Below are positions 1 through 6,472 of a stretch of DNA of 11,000 nt, piece by piece. Below the pieces are notes generated by a model. That model worked only from the letters and a program-made list of their open reading frames with translations. It made no database searches and was not told the origin of the DNA. Location of the stretch: the NCBI GenBank assembly GCA_045805225.1, contig JBJMLQ010000142.1, positions 1 through 11,000 of the forward strand, written 5' to 3'. Source of the DNA: AC-51 sp045805225 (GTDB taxonomy: Bacteria; Actinomycetota; UBA4738; HRBIN12). Both the position numbers and the translations under genes were made by a program. Each line of letters starts with the position of its first letter. Within the stretch, counting starts at the first letter, position 1.

Positions 1-14
1 ACGATCGCTTTCAT
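1..14 (-). CDS. 5' end of an unidentified gene (partial, runs off left edge)
   Basis: Only the first four complete codons are inside the window: an ATG at 14..12 followed by Lys-Ala-Ile and the start of a Val codon. The start is credible because a strong Shine-Dalgarno, AAAGGAG at 26..20, lies 5 bases upstream. The MKAIV-type beginning occurs in many zinc-type alcohol dehydrogenases and quinone oxidoreductases, but it is too short to assign a family. The gene follows the small membrane protein after about 120 bases, so it may be a separate transcription unit or the distal gene of the same operon. Confidence 0.5.
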
Positions 15-19
15 CGGAA

Positions 20-26
20 CTCCTTT
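20..26 (-). promoter_or_regulatory. Shine-Dalgarno of the left-edge gene
   Basis: AAAGGAG reads on the minus strand 5 bases before the ATG at 14. It is one of the two best ribosome binding sites in the window and is the main reason to believe a gene starts here. Confidence 0.55.
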
Positions 27-74
27 CTTACCGCCGGTCATGAGCTCGGCGAAGCGCTCACCAGCCACCTGCCT

Positions 75-97
75 CGGAGGCCACGGCTGAGCCTCCG
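75..97 (-). terminator. Hairpin between the membrane-protein gene and the left-edge gene
   Basis: There is a perfect 7-base inverted repeat: CGGAGGC at 75-81, a 9-base loop, and GCCTCCG at 91-97. It lies about 37 bases beyond the stop of the small membrane-protein gene and about 60 bases before the next start. No T-run follows on the minus strand, so a classical intrinsic terminator is not proven. It could equally be a leader structure or a processing/stability element. Confidence 0.3.
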
Positions 98-133
98 CCT
101 CGCTCGAACTTCGATCGTTGGATCCTCTCGGGG

Positions 134-583
134 CTAGGAGTGGAAGTGCAAGCCGCCGACGATCTCGACGGCGATGATCACCGCGACGACCCAGTCCACG
201 GCCGCACAGAACGGCGGCCACCATCGCGTTCCCGAAACGAACTGACGTCGTTGCTGCCACGCGTCCTTGACCCCGTGGGCCGCGAGCCCGAACGCGAGCA
301 GCCACGCCGAACCGGTGATGCCTGCGGCGGCGACCACGACGAACGCCATCGCCACGACGCACTCGACGACGATGATCCTCGTTCTCCCGTCCGCGACCGC
401 GAAGCCGATGTAGATCGACGCGATCAAGGCCAGTCCGAGCGCGTACACGACCGACGCATCCAGCCACCAGAACGCGACCGGCGTTGCCGCCTGAGCCAGA
501 CCCGCGACCACCCCCCAGGCGATGGCCGCTCGCATCGTCGCCTTGTCGCCCGGAAGCGGCGATCTCGCGTCAGGAGTCGTCAC
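134..583 (-). CDS. Small integral membrane protein, unknown function
   Basis: A 149-residue protein dominated by hydrophobic segments at about residues 19-40, 44-64, 69-89, 91-104 and 124-145, so four to five membrane helices. Between the last two lies a basic stretch (KDAWQQRRQ). Around this are a His-Gly pair near 103 and a PPFC...DW motif near 123-131. This arrangement looks conserved-family-like, but I cannot name a characterised family. The ATG at 583 lies inside the 3' end of the adenylate cyclase gene (14-base overlap), so the two are probably co-translated, and the protein may act with or be affected by the cyclase. That link rests on position only. It ends in HFHS. No enzyme motif is visible. 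Confidence 0.75.
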   Translation of the reverse strand: MTTPDARSPLPGDKATMRAAIAWGVVAGLAQAATPVAFWWLDASVVYALGLALIASIYIGFAVADGRTRIIVVECVVAMAFVVVAAAGITGSAWLLAFGLAAHGVKDAWQQRRQFVSGTRWWPPFCAAVDWVVAVIIAVEIVGGLHFHS

Positions 584-1781
584 GTTTCGCCTCGTAGAGC
601 GTCACCGGACCCTCGATGCCCTTGAGTGCGAACGCGCCGGCCTCGTCGACGCGGAACCCGGTCGGCGTGAGGTGTTGGAGAACGTCCTCCCCCACGAACA
701 CCTGATCCGGACCGGCCTGGGATGCGATGCGCGCCGCGATGTTGACCGTGCGGCCGAAGTAGTCGCCCTCCTCGTAGATCATCGGGCCGGCGTTCACGCC
801 GACGTGAGCCGGCGGCAGCCCGTCCGCCGGAGCACGGTCGAGGATCTCCAGAGATGCCATCACCGCATCGTGCGGAGACTTGAAGTGGAAGAGCACGCCA
901 TCGCCGAGCAGCTTCACGACCGAGCCCCTGTGCCGTGATGCCACGTCATTGACCAACGCGGCAAGCTTCACGGAGACGTCGGCCGCCACTTCATCGCCGG
1001 CCTCCTCCGTCAACCTCGTGTAGCCCGATAGGTCCGCGAAGGCGCACGCTTCGACCTGTGCCGGTGCCCTTCGGTGCACGCCGGCATCCTCGAGCGCCGT
1101 CTCCACGTGCTCGAAGAGGTGTTCGGTTTCGAATACCTCCGAATGGCGCCGAAGCAACCAGCCGAGGAGCTCTTCACCCGAGCGGCCAGAACGAACGCCG
1201 ACCTCGCGAAGCGCCGCTTCGAATGCCTCGTTGTCGTTCAGTCCGCGTCGACGGAACGGCTCCTCGATGGAGCGATGCAGATAGTCGCTCTGGAATTGCG
1301 CCACCCGACGTGCGCTGTCTCCCCAGACACGCGCGAGGCGCAAGATCTCGCCTTCGCTCACTCCCGCGCCGAAGAGCACCGGCACGATCTTGAGGAGGCG
1401 CTTGTCTTCCTGCCGTACGTGCTCGTCCGGTTGCGGTCGCGGCAGCCCGAAGGCGACGTACATGCGTTCGAGCAGGATGTACGGGATCCCGATCTCATCA
1501 CCCAGCTCGGCGAACGTCTGCTCAGACCGCGGCGGGCGGCGACCGCCGAACTCGGCGTACCCAAGGGTGAGATGCCCCGACGCGAACGCGGCCGCAACGG
1601 CTGTCGCATCGATGCCCATCGCATCGAGACCGAGGACGAAGCGGGCGCGCAACACATCACGTCGCGGATAAGCGCCGTCTTCCAGCTCGAGGATGCCGAG
1701 CTCGGCGAGCATCCGGATGCGATCCGGAGCTGCGCCGACACGCTCCGCGAGCTCGTCCTCGGTGAATCCCTCGACCGTCAT
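570..1781 (-). CDS. HTH-domain class III adenylate cyclase
   Basis: A 403-residue soluble protein predicted to make cAMP from ATP. Residues about 5-50 resemble a MerR-type helix-turn-helix (FTEDELAERVG, then LAELGILEL). Residues about 90-235 are helical and resemble the regulatory region that precedes many actinobacterial cyclase domains. The class III catalytic domain occupies about 243-398. It shows a metal Asp at D250 (FADLSGYT), K290 as the likely purine-reading Lys, a second metal Asp at D294 (KLLGDG), and the transition-state residues N347 and R351 (VNIAARI). All expected residues are there, so activity is likely. The ATG at 1781 has no clear Shine-Dalgarno; it is chosen because it just precedes the HTH. 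It starts 46 bases beyond the YHS gene stop, so it may be read through from the metal cassette or have its own promoter. No membrane segment is seen. Confidence 0.9.
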   Translation of the reverse strand: MTVEGFTEDELAERVGAAPDRIRMLAELGILELEDGAYPRRDVLRARFVLGLDAMGIDATAVAAAFASGHLTLGYAEFGGRRPPRSEQTFAELGDEIGIPYILLERMYVAFGLPRPQPDEHVRQEDKRLLKIVPVLFGAGVSEGEILRLARVWGDSARRVAQFQSDYLHRSIEEPFRRRGLNDNEAFEAALREVGVRSGRSGEELLGWLLRRHSEVFETEHLFEHVETALEDAGVHRRAPAQVEACAFADLSGYTRLTEEAGDEVAADVSVKLAALVNDVASRHRGSVVKLLGDGVLFHFKSPHDAVMASLEILDRAPADGLPPAHVGVNAGPMIYEEGDYFGRTVNIAARIASQAGPDQVFVGEDVLQHLTPTGFRVDEAGAFALKGIEGPVTLYEAKRDDS

Positions 1782-1827
1782 GCAGGTTGCTGAACCGCTG
1801 CCGACGAACGGATCGCGGTCCGCACCG

Positions 1828-1977
1828 TCACGTCACGTACGCGGTTGGGTCGGTCTTGAATGCGTCGTAGCAGGTCTGCGAGCAGAAGTAGTACGTCTTC
1901 CCACCGTGGTCGATCGTGCCCGCCGCTTCTTCACTGTCGATGTGCATGCCGCACACCGGGTCCACCTCCATCGACAT
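1828..1977 (-). CDS. YHS-domain small metal-binding protein
   Basis: A 49-residue protein that is little more than a YHS domain. It starts with DPVCGM (C9), then KTYYFCSQTC (C32 and C36), then DAFKTDPTAYV. YHS domains occur on or next to heavy-metal transporters and are thought to bind metal through these cysteines; copper is the likely ligand here by context. An in-frame ATG at 2013 would add 12 residues, but the ATG at 1977 is preferred: a near-perfect AGGAGG lies 6 bases upstream and the added residues are not YHS-like. It is the last gene of the permease/oxidase cassette, beginning 10 bases after the oxidoreductase stop. No signal peptide is seen, so it is probably a cytoplasmic metal-binding partner. 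Confidence 0.9.
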   Translation of the reverse strand: MSMEVDPVCGMHIDSEEAAGTIDHGGKTYYFCSQTCYDAFKTDPTAYVT

Positions 1978-1983
1978 CGGTTT

Positions 1984-1989
1984 CCTCCT
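1984..1989 (-). promoter_or_regulatory. Shine-Dalgarno of the YHS gene, overlapping the upstream stop codon
   Basis: AGGAGG at 1989..1984 sits 6 bases before the ATG at 1977. Its first two bases are also the last two bases of the TAG stop (1990..1988) of the oxidoreductase gene. This decides the YHS start codon and suggests translational coupling between the two genes. Confidence 0.8.
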
Positions 1990-3082
1990 AGATCCGATCG
2001 GTATCCGAACCAACGAGCCGTGCTGGATCCTTGAGACGCCCTTCGAGCCGTCGTGCGATGAAGGCGGCGTCGTCCTTCACGAAGCCGATGAGAGCCGACC
2101 CCCGGGTGTGCTGCCACGGGAGCCCGATGAAGAACACGCCAGGTGCGGCGGTAACCCCGCGGCTGTGCACGATGCCGCCGTCCGGTCCCTTGACGGCCGG
2201 GATCTCGATCCACGAGAAGTCGGACCGGTACCCGGTCGCCCACACGATCGCGTCAACGTCTTGCTCACTCCCACCATCGAAGTACGCACGTCGCCCCACG
2301 ACCTTCGTCAGCCGGCTCCGGAGCGTGACGCCCGAACGCCTGATCTTCCTCGGGCTCGAGCCGATGAGCACGTCGCGCTTCGAAGCCTTTCGGCCCAATC
2401 GGGAATCGGTGCTCAACCGCATGAACCCGACGCCGGACAGCCACCAGAACAGATCCTTGCCGAGGAGCCGCTGGGGCAACGCCGGAACGCGCTGGCCGAC
2501 GGCGAGCGTGACCCTTCTCGTCGCCGAGAGCTCCTCGGCGATCTGGAAGCCGGAGTTGCCGCCTCCGACCACGAGCACCTCCGAACCGGGGACCTGATCG
2601 GGGTTCCGATAGCCGGCGCTGTGGATCTGGAAGACCTCGCCGTCGGGTTCGTCGACGATCGGCGGAACGAACGGGATCTGGAACGGTCCGGTGGCGACGA
2701 CGACCTGGTCGGCGCTGAACGCGTCATCCGCGGTCCGAACACGGTACGTCTCACCGGTCCGTTTCAGAGACACGACCTTCGCGTTGACCTTCACGGGAAG
2801 ATCGAAGCTCGAGGCGTAGGACCTCAGATACGAGCCGACGTCGTCCTTGGAAGGGTATGTGTCGTTGGGCGCGGGGAACGCCATCCCGGGCAGACCGCTG
2901 TATCGCGCCGGAGTGAACAGCTTGAGCGAGTCCCATCGCGATGTCCACGCGTCGCCGATGTCCGAGCCGGCGTCCAGGATCGCGAACGTGGCCCCGCTGC
3001 GCGCAAGGTGGTATCCGATCGCGAGCCCGGCTTGGCTCCCGCCGATCACGATGACGTCGAACGAGGGACCCTGTTCCGTCAA
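1988..3082 (-). CDS. FAD/NAD(P)-dependent oxidoreductase, flavin-monooxygenase-like (COG2072/CzcO type)
   Basis: A 364-residue two-dinucleotide-fold flavoprotein. The FAD-binding site is GGSQAG at about 14-19, the NAD(P)H site is GGGNSG at about 173-178, and the ATGY signature is at 282-285. HSAGYR near 154-159 recalls the HSxxYR end of the class B flavin-monooxygenase fingerprint. The C-terminal FFIGLPWQHTRGSALIG region is typical of COG2072 proteins. The family moves electrons from NADPH to FAD and often oxygenates a substrate; the substrate here is unknown. The start is placed at TTG 3082 because it forms a TTGA overlap with the multicopper oxidase stop, the FAD motif follows at the usual distance, and GAAGG lies 7 bases upstream. 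The same frame is open to an ATG at 3175, but that extension is Arg-rich and lies within the oxidase gene. A redox role in metal or thiol handling is inferred from the neighbours. Confidence 0.88.
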   Translation of the reverse strand: MTEQGPSFDVIVIGGSQAGLAIGYHLARSGATFAILDAGSDIGDAWTSRWDSLKLFTPARYSGLPGMAFPAPNDTYPSKDDVGSYLRSYASSFDLPVKVNAKVVSLKRTGETYRVRTADDAFSADQVVVATGPFQIPFVPPIVDEPDGEVFQIHSAGYRNPDQVPGSEVLVVGGGNSGFQIAEELSATRRVTLAVGQRVPALPQRLLGKDLFWWLSGVGFMRLSTDSRLGRKASKRDVLIGSSPRKIRRSGVTLRSRLTKVVGRRAYFDGGSEQDVDAIVWATGYRSDFSWIEIPAVKGPDGGIVHSRGVTAAPGVFFIGLPWQHTRGSALIGFVKDDAAFIARRLEGRLKDPARLVGSDTDRI

Positions 3083-4851
3083 GACGACGCCTTCGCTGGG
3101 TCGCGCCGGGAGACGTCGAAGCTGAACATCATCCCGCTCTGCGCGTGCTCGGCGATGTGGCAGTGCGCCATCCACAGTCCTGGATTGGAAACGTCGAGCA
3201 GGATGTCCACGGTCTGTCCCGCTCGAACCAGAACTGTGTCCTTCCAGACGAGGTTCGACTCCGCCTGTCCGTCACGAGACAGGACGAGGAAGCGTCCGGC
3301 TCCGTGCACGTGGAACGGGTGATGCATAGGATGGTCCGATTCCATCTCGTTCACCAGCCGGATCTTTACCCGGTCGCCAACGGTGAAGGCCCACGTGATG
3401 GCGCCGTTCTCTGCACCGGTCTGCCGGTCGATGAGCATCCATCTCATGTTGCCGGGCTCCGAGGCGCGGTTGATCTCCGGCATCAAGTCTTCCCATTCGA
3501 GGCCGTCGCTCCGCTCGTCATGCTGTTCATGCCCGGTGTTCTCGTGAGGGGCCGGCGGCGGTGCCTCTGACGGCACCAGCTTCATGCCGCACTTCGGACA
3601 GGTCCCGGGCTCCGACGACGTGACCTCCGGGTGCATCGGGCAGACGTAGGAGCTGGCGGCGGGCTTCTCGTCCCGAACGGGAAGCAGCTGCATCCCGCAT
3701 TTCGGACACGATCCCGGCTCCGTCGCCGTGACATCGGGATGCATGGGGCAGGCATACGACGTCGCCGGCGCGGCGTCGTCCCCGTAGAGGAGGGGCATCG
3801 ACGCGACGAAGGCAAGCACCTTGTCAGGCGCCCGCTCGAGATCCGCATCGATCGACGCATGCTCGGCGCTGAGCGCCGGATCGACTCGCAGTGAACCGAA
3901 CGAGGCGCGCGCTGTACCGGTCGAATCACCGCTGACGACGAAGGCACCGAGGTCATACGTCCGGTCAGGCGTGCGATGTTCGAGTCGCACCTCCCCCGGA
4001 TGCTCGAACATCACGTCGACGACGGCACGCTCAGACGGCGCCAGCATCACCTCGTCCACGAACGTCTCGCGCTCGTAGCGACCGCTGTCCCCACCGACCA
4101 GTTTCATGCGGGCACCGGGCAGCGCGATATCGAAGATCCGTGTGTTGGCGGTATTCACGAGGTACAGGCGCACGACATCTCCGACCGCGGCCTCGCCGGA
4201 GAACGTGGTCTCCCCATTCGTCAACATCACGTTTCCGAACCGTCCCATGGCGGTGTAGTTGGGCCCCGAGCGATGGAACGGTGCGACGTGCCCGTCCTCT
4301 ACGAGGAGGTCGTCGACGGTGAGGCTGAGCTCACGGTCGGCCGGCGGCCAGTACGACGGATCCGATGGCTCGACCACGATCGTCCCGTAGAGGCCCATCT
4401 CCAACCCGAAATCCTCTCGGATGTGCGGGTGGTACCAGTAGAAGCCGGCGTCGGGGAACTGCACCTTGTAGGTGAACTCACCGCCGATCGGGATCGGCGA
4501 CTGCGTTTCGTGCGGGACGCCGTCATAGCGGTTCTCCAGCCGTAAGCCGTGCCAGTGCACCGTGGCCTCGACGTCGCCCGCGTTCGTGACATGGACCGTG
4601 ATCTCCGACCCCTGGTCGACGTGCAGCGTGGGGCCGGGTATCGACCCGTTGTAGCCAAGCATGCGTAGGTCCGCGTCCTGGACGTGCTTTCGCACGGGAG
4701 CGATCGTGAGGTCGAGCTGATCGCCATCACTGAGCCGGATCACCTGCGGTGGCGACGCTTCGGGCAGACCGGAGACGTCGGTCGTGAACAGGTCGTCGGA
4801 AGGCGTGGTCTGCCCGGTCATCGAGGGTGTCTTAGCAGGTACCTCTTTCAC
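3079..4851 (-). CDS. Multicopper oxidase with two inserted heavy-metal-binding domains
   Basis: A 590-residue laccase/CotA-like three-cupredoxin oxidase, which would oxidise Cu(I) or organic substrates and reduce O2 to water. All four copper motifs are present: HWH at 99-101, HPH at 141-143, HPFHVH at 511-516, and HCHIAEHAQSGM at 563-574 with C564 and H569 as type 1 ligands and M574 axial. Between cupredoxin domains 2 and 3 are two HMBD modules (about 366-391 and 402-427), each YxCPMHPxV...PGxCPKCGM, followed by a His/Glu-rich linker (HENTGHEQHDE). GTG 4851 is the chosen start, with a G-rich Shine-Dalgarno upstream. ATG 4821 is an alternative, while the open frame to 5028 overlaps the permease and is not oxidase-like. 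No Sec or Tat signal peptide is visible with any of these starts, which is unusual for this family. It couples to the next gene by TTGA. Confidence 0.93.
   Translation of the reverse strand: MKEVPAKTPSMTGQTTPSDDLFTTDVSGLPEASPPQVIRLSDGDQLDLTIAPVRKHVQDADLRMLGYNGSIPGPTLHVDQGSEITVHVTNAGDVEATVHWHGLRLENRYDGVPHETQSPIPIGGEFTYKVQFPDAGFYWYHPHIREDFGLEMGLYGTIVVEPSDPSYWPPADRELSLTVDDLLVEDGHVAPFHRSGPNYTAMGRFGNVMLTNGETTFSGEAAVGDVVRLYLVNTANTRIFDIALPGARMKLVGGDSGRYERETFVDEVMLAPSERAVVDVMFEHPGEVRLEHRTPDRTYDLGAFVVSGDSTGTARASFGSLRVDPALSAEHASIDADLERAPDKVLAFVASMPLLYGDDAAPATSYACPMHPDVTATEPGSCPKCGMQLLPVRDEKPAASSYVCPMHPEVTSSEPGTCPKCGMKLVPSEAPPPAPHENTGHEQHDERSDGLEWEDLMPEINRASEPGNMRWMLIDRQTGAENGAITWAFTVGDRVKIRLVNEMESDHPMHHPFHVHGAGRFLVLSRDGQAESNLVWKDTVLVRAGQTVDILLDVSNPGLWMAHCHIAEHAQSGMMFSFDVSRRDPAKASS
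3571..3756 (-). repeat. Tandem heavy-metal-binding domain pair inside the oxidase
   Basis: Two copies of a roughly 26-residue zinc-ribbon-like module lie 36 codons apart (Tyr codons at 3756 and 3648), joined by a VRDEKPAASS linker. Each has a Cys-Pro-Met-His-Pro start and a Cys-Pro-Lys-Cys-Gly-Met end, giving three Cys, one His and two Met as possible soft-metal ligands. The two copies match in most residues while their codons differ, so the duplication does not look very recent. Confidence 0.9.
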
Positions 4852-4991
4852 GCGCCTTCCCCCCCTTGCTGCTCGGCGTGACTTCGGGCACCGATCATGT
4901 GACGTCTGTGCGGTGAGCCTCACGCCACGGTAGCAACCCGGCTGGAAGAGCCGCTGGGCAGCGCCCGCGCCAGCGATCGCGTGCGACGCGG
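4852..4991. other. Spacer between permease and multicopper oxidase
   Basis: A 140-base non-coding stretch that could carry an internal promoter for the oxidase, oxidoreductase and YHS genes. Apart from an 11-base palindrome at 4913-4923 and the G-rich ribosome binding region next to the oxidase GTG, I see no clear promoter hexamers, terminator or RNA element. Confidence 0.4.
4913..4923. promoter_or_regulatory. Short palindrome upstream of the oxidase, possible operator
   Basis: GTGAG-C-CTCAC is a perfect 5+1+5 palindrome about 62 bases before the oxidase GTG. The position would suit a regulator site, but the repeat is short, does not extend outward, and does not match a metal-regulator box that I recognise. 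Confidence 0.15.
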
Positions 4992-6314
4992 TCAGCGGCG
5001 CTCGAGCGGCATCCCGCACTTCGGGCACCGCCCCGGGTGATCCGACGAGACTTCCGGGTGCATCGGGCAGGCATACGCTCCACCCTCTTCCGGTGATGGT
5101 CGAGGTGTTGCAGGGTGTGCGGCATAGCCGCTCCGCTCATGGTCCTGCACTGGGCTGGTGCGCATCATCCGCAGCATCGGGGGACCGCCCGTTCGCAGGA
5201 AGCGGAGGACGAGCACCGCCGAGAGCGCGATGAAGATGACGTTGAGGAACGTCGTGTAGTTCCACGTCACGCTCGCTTCGACGACCTTCGCGTCGCGTTC
5301 AGCTGGGATCAAGCCGAGCGCACCGAACAGGATCTCCACGACAAGGCCGGCGAACACCATGGCCGCGTAGAACGTCGCGAACAGGTAGAAGCTGACCCGC
5401 CGGCCGTAGTACTTCCGGTAGATGTTCAGGATCGGTAGGACGATCAGGTCGGCGAAGATGAACGAAACGACGCCACCGAAGCTGATCCCGCCGTTCCACA
5501 GGACCGCGGCCAGGGGCACGTTCCCGATCGAACACACGAACGAGAGCATCGCGACGAGCGGCCCGATGAGGGGTCCCCAGATCTTCGCCAGCACCGGGTG
5601 ATCGACCAGGAAGAACGACTGCCAGAAGCTCTCCGGCACCCAGGCCGCGAGCGCGCCGGCTATCAGGAGGCCGGCGACGATGTCCTTCCAGATCGAGGCC
5701 CAGTCCATGACGTAGTAATGGCTGATCGCCGTGAAGCCACGAGCCGACGTCAGCCGATCAAGCACCGACCCGCCCGAAACGGACATGTCCATCTCGGCGT
5801 GGCCTTCCATCGAGCCGACGAGCCCTCGATCTGCCTGTACCTTCGCTTCCTCGACGAGCGCTGGCTTGAGCGTCACGCGGAACGCCATCACGAGGAACAC
5901 GATCATGATCGGGCCGCCGACGAACTCGGCCAGCGTGAACTGCCAGCCCAACACCAACGCGAGGATGATGCCGAGCTCGATGACGAGGTTGGTCGATGCG
6001 AACTCGAACGCCATCGAGGCAGTGAAGTCGGCGCCCTTGCGGAAGATCGATCGAGCGAGCGCCACCGCTGCGTACGAACAGGAGGACGAAGCGGCGCCCA
6101 GCCCGCACGCGAGCGCGATCGACCTCGCAGAATCGTCGGGCAACAGGCGCGTCATCTCGGACCTGGAGACCACCGCCTGCACGGCCCCGGACAGCGCGAA
6201 GCCGAGCACGAGCGCCCAGAGGATCTCCCATGTCATCCCGAACGAGATGCTGAGCGCATCGACGAGCGGCGCGGCGACTCCTCCGAGCGCGACGATGGCC
6301 AGCGTGCGCCTCAC
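4992..6314 (-). CDS. COG0701-type permease with C-terminal heavy-metal-binding domain
   Basis: A polytopic membrane protein of about 440 residues from the predicted permease family that includes ArsP and YraQ (DUF318). Two signatures are seen: GAASSSCSYAAVALARS with the downstream FEFASTNLVIELG block (about 73-115), and FVCSIGNVPLAAVLWNGG with SFIFADLIVLPI (about 259-295). Both contain membrane Cys residues (C79, C261). A Pro-rich linker leads to a terminal HMBD (about 414-440) with CPMHP and CPKCGM, the same module found twice in the adjacent oxidase. Members characterised so far export organoarsenicals; a copper or soft-metal substrate is inferred from the HMBD and neighbours. GTG 6314 is preferred because it just precedes the first helix and overlaps the stop of a small ORF as GTGA. 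The frame stays open to a GTG at 6497, but that extension is mostly Arg-rich and unlike a membrane-protein N-terminus. Confidence 0.88.
   Translation of the reverse strand: MRRTLAIVALGGVAAPLVDALSISFGMTWEILWALVLGFALSGAVQAVVSRSEMTRLLPDDSARSIALACGLGAASSSCSYAAVALARSIFRKGADFTASMAFEFASTNLVIELGIILALVLGWQFTLAEFVGGPIMIVFLVMAFRVTLKPALVEEAKVQADRGLVGSMEGHAEMDMSVSGGSVLDRLTSARGFTAISHYYVMDWASIWKDIVAGLLIAGALAAWVPESFWQSFFLVDHPVLAKIWGPLIGPLVAMLSFVCSIGNVPLAAVLWNGGISFGGVVSFIFADLIVLPILNIYRKYYGRRVSFYLFATFYAAMVFAGLVVEILFGALGLIPAERDAKVVEASVTWNYTTFLNVIFIALSAVLVLRFLRTGGPPMLRMMRTSPVQDHERSGYAAHPATPRPSPEEGGAYACPMHPEVSSDHPGRCPKCGMPLERR
4995..5075 (-). other. HMBD module at the permease C-terminus
   Basis: A single YACPMHPEV...CPKCGMPL module ending five codons from the stop. 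It is the third copy of this module within 1.5 kb. Its spacing, Cys-Pro-Met-His-Pro to Cys-Pro-Lys-Cys-Gly-Met, equals that of the two oxidase copies. Confidence 0.9.
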
Positions 6315-6472
6315 GAGCCCGCCAACACAACGTCTGCTTGAGACGCGACCTCCGGACGCGAGACATGCATCGCGCCTTCGTGACCGGGCGCACCGTCGTC
6401 CCGGACCCAGGCGGCCTTCCCACCACCCTCGACGAGGAAGGAGGCGTTGCCCGGTTGATTCGTCGAGATCAT
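6311..6472 (-). CDS. Small ORF (53 residues) translationally coupled to the permease
   Basis: An open frame from ATG 6472 to TGA 6311 encodes a soluble, Gly/Ala-rich peptide (starts MISTNQPGNASFLVEGGG, ends SQADVVLAGS). Its stop overlaps the proposed permease GTG as GTGA, the coupled layout seen elsewhere in this operon. Its third codon positions are mostly G or C, as in real genes here, and its composition is ordinary, whereas the competing permease-frame extension over the same bases is Arg-rich. There is no strong Shine-Dalgarno and no recognisable domain, Cys residue or membrane segment. It may be a leader peptide, a small subunit, or the remnant of a larger gene after a frameshift. The alternative reading (GTG 6497, starting VDTEELTSDDLDES) also has a plausible acidic N-terminus, so a frameshift between the two frames cannot be excluded. 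Confidence 0.4.
   Translation of the reverse strand: MISTNQPGNASFLVEGGGKAAWVRDDGAPGHEGAMHVSRPEVASQADVVLAGS

Noticed and set aside
1074..1793. A 239-codon open frame on the plus strand
   Set aside because: It is antisense to the adenylate cyclase gene; no family features, and the minus-strand protein has complete catalytic motifs.
1806..1830. Weak inverted repeat between the YHS gene and the adenylate cyclase gene as a terminator
   Set aside because: Only about 4 pairable bases (CGGA/TCCG), no T-run and no extension of the stem, so it is not distinguishable from chance in GC-rich DNA.
3083..3175. A longer N-terminus for the flavin oxidoreductase (ATG 3175)
   Set aside because: The added 31 residues are Arg-rich, lie wholly inside the oxidase coding sequence, and the FAD motif already lies at normal distance from TTG 3082, which forms a TTGA overlap.
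1916..3322. A 468-codon open frame on the plus strand
   Set aside because: It is antisense to the flavin oxidoreductase and the oxidase 3' end, is rich in Arg, Asp and Pro with no recognisable domain, and its openness follows from the G/C-biased third positions of the minus-strand genes.
3571..3756. CRISPR-like or DNA-level tandem repeat
   Set aside because: The repetition is at the protein level (two HMBD modules); the nucleotide copies differ at many codons and there are only two units.
4852..5028. A longer N-terminus for the multicopper oxidase (from 5028)
   Set aside because: It would overlap the HMBD end of the permease by 37 bases, is not cupredoxin- or signal-peptide-like, and the GTG at 4851 has a purine-rich ribosome binding region.
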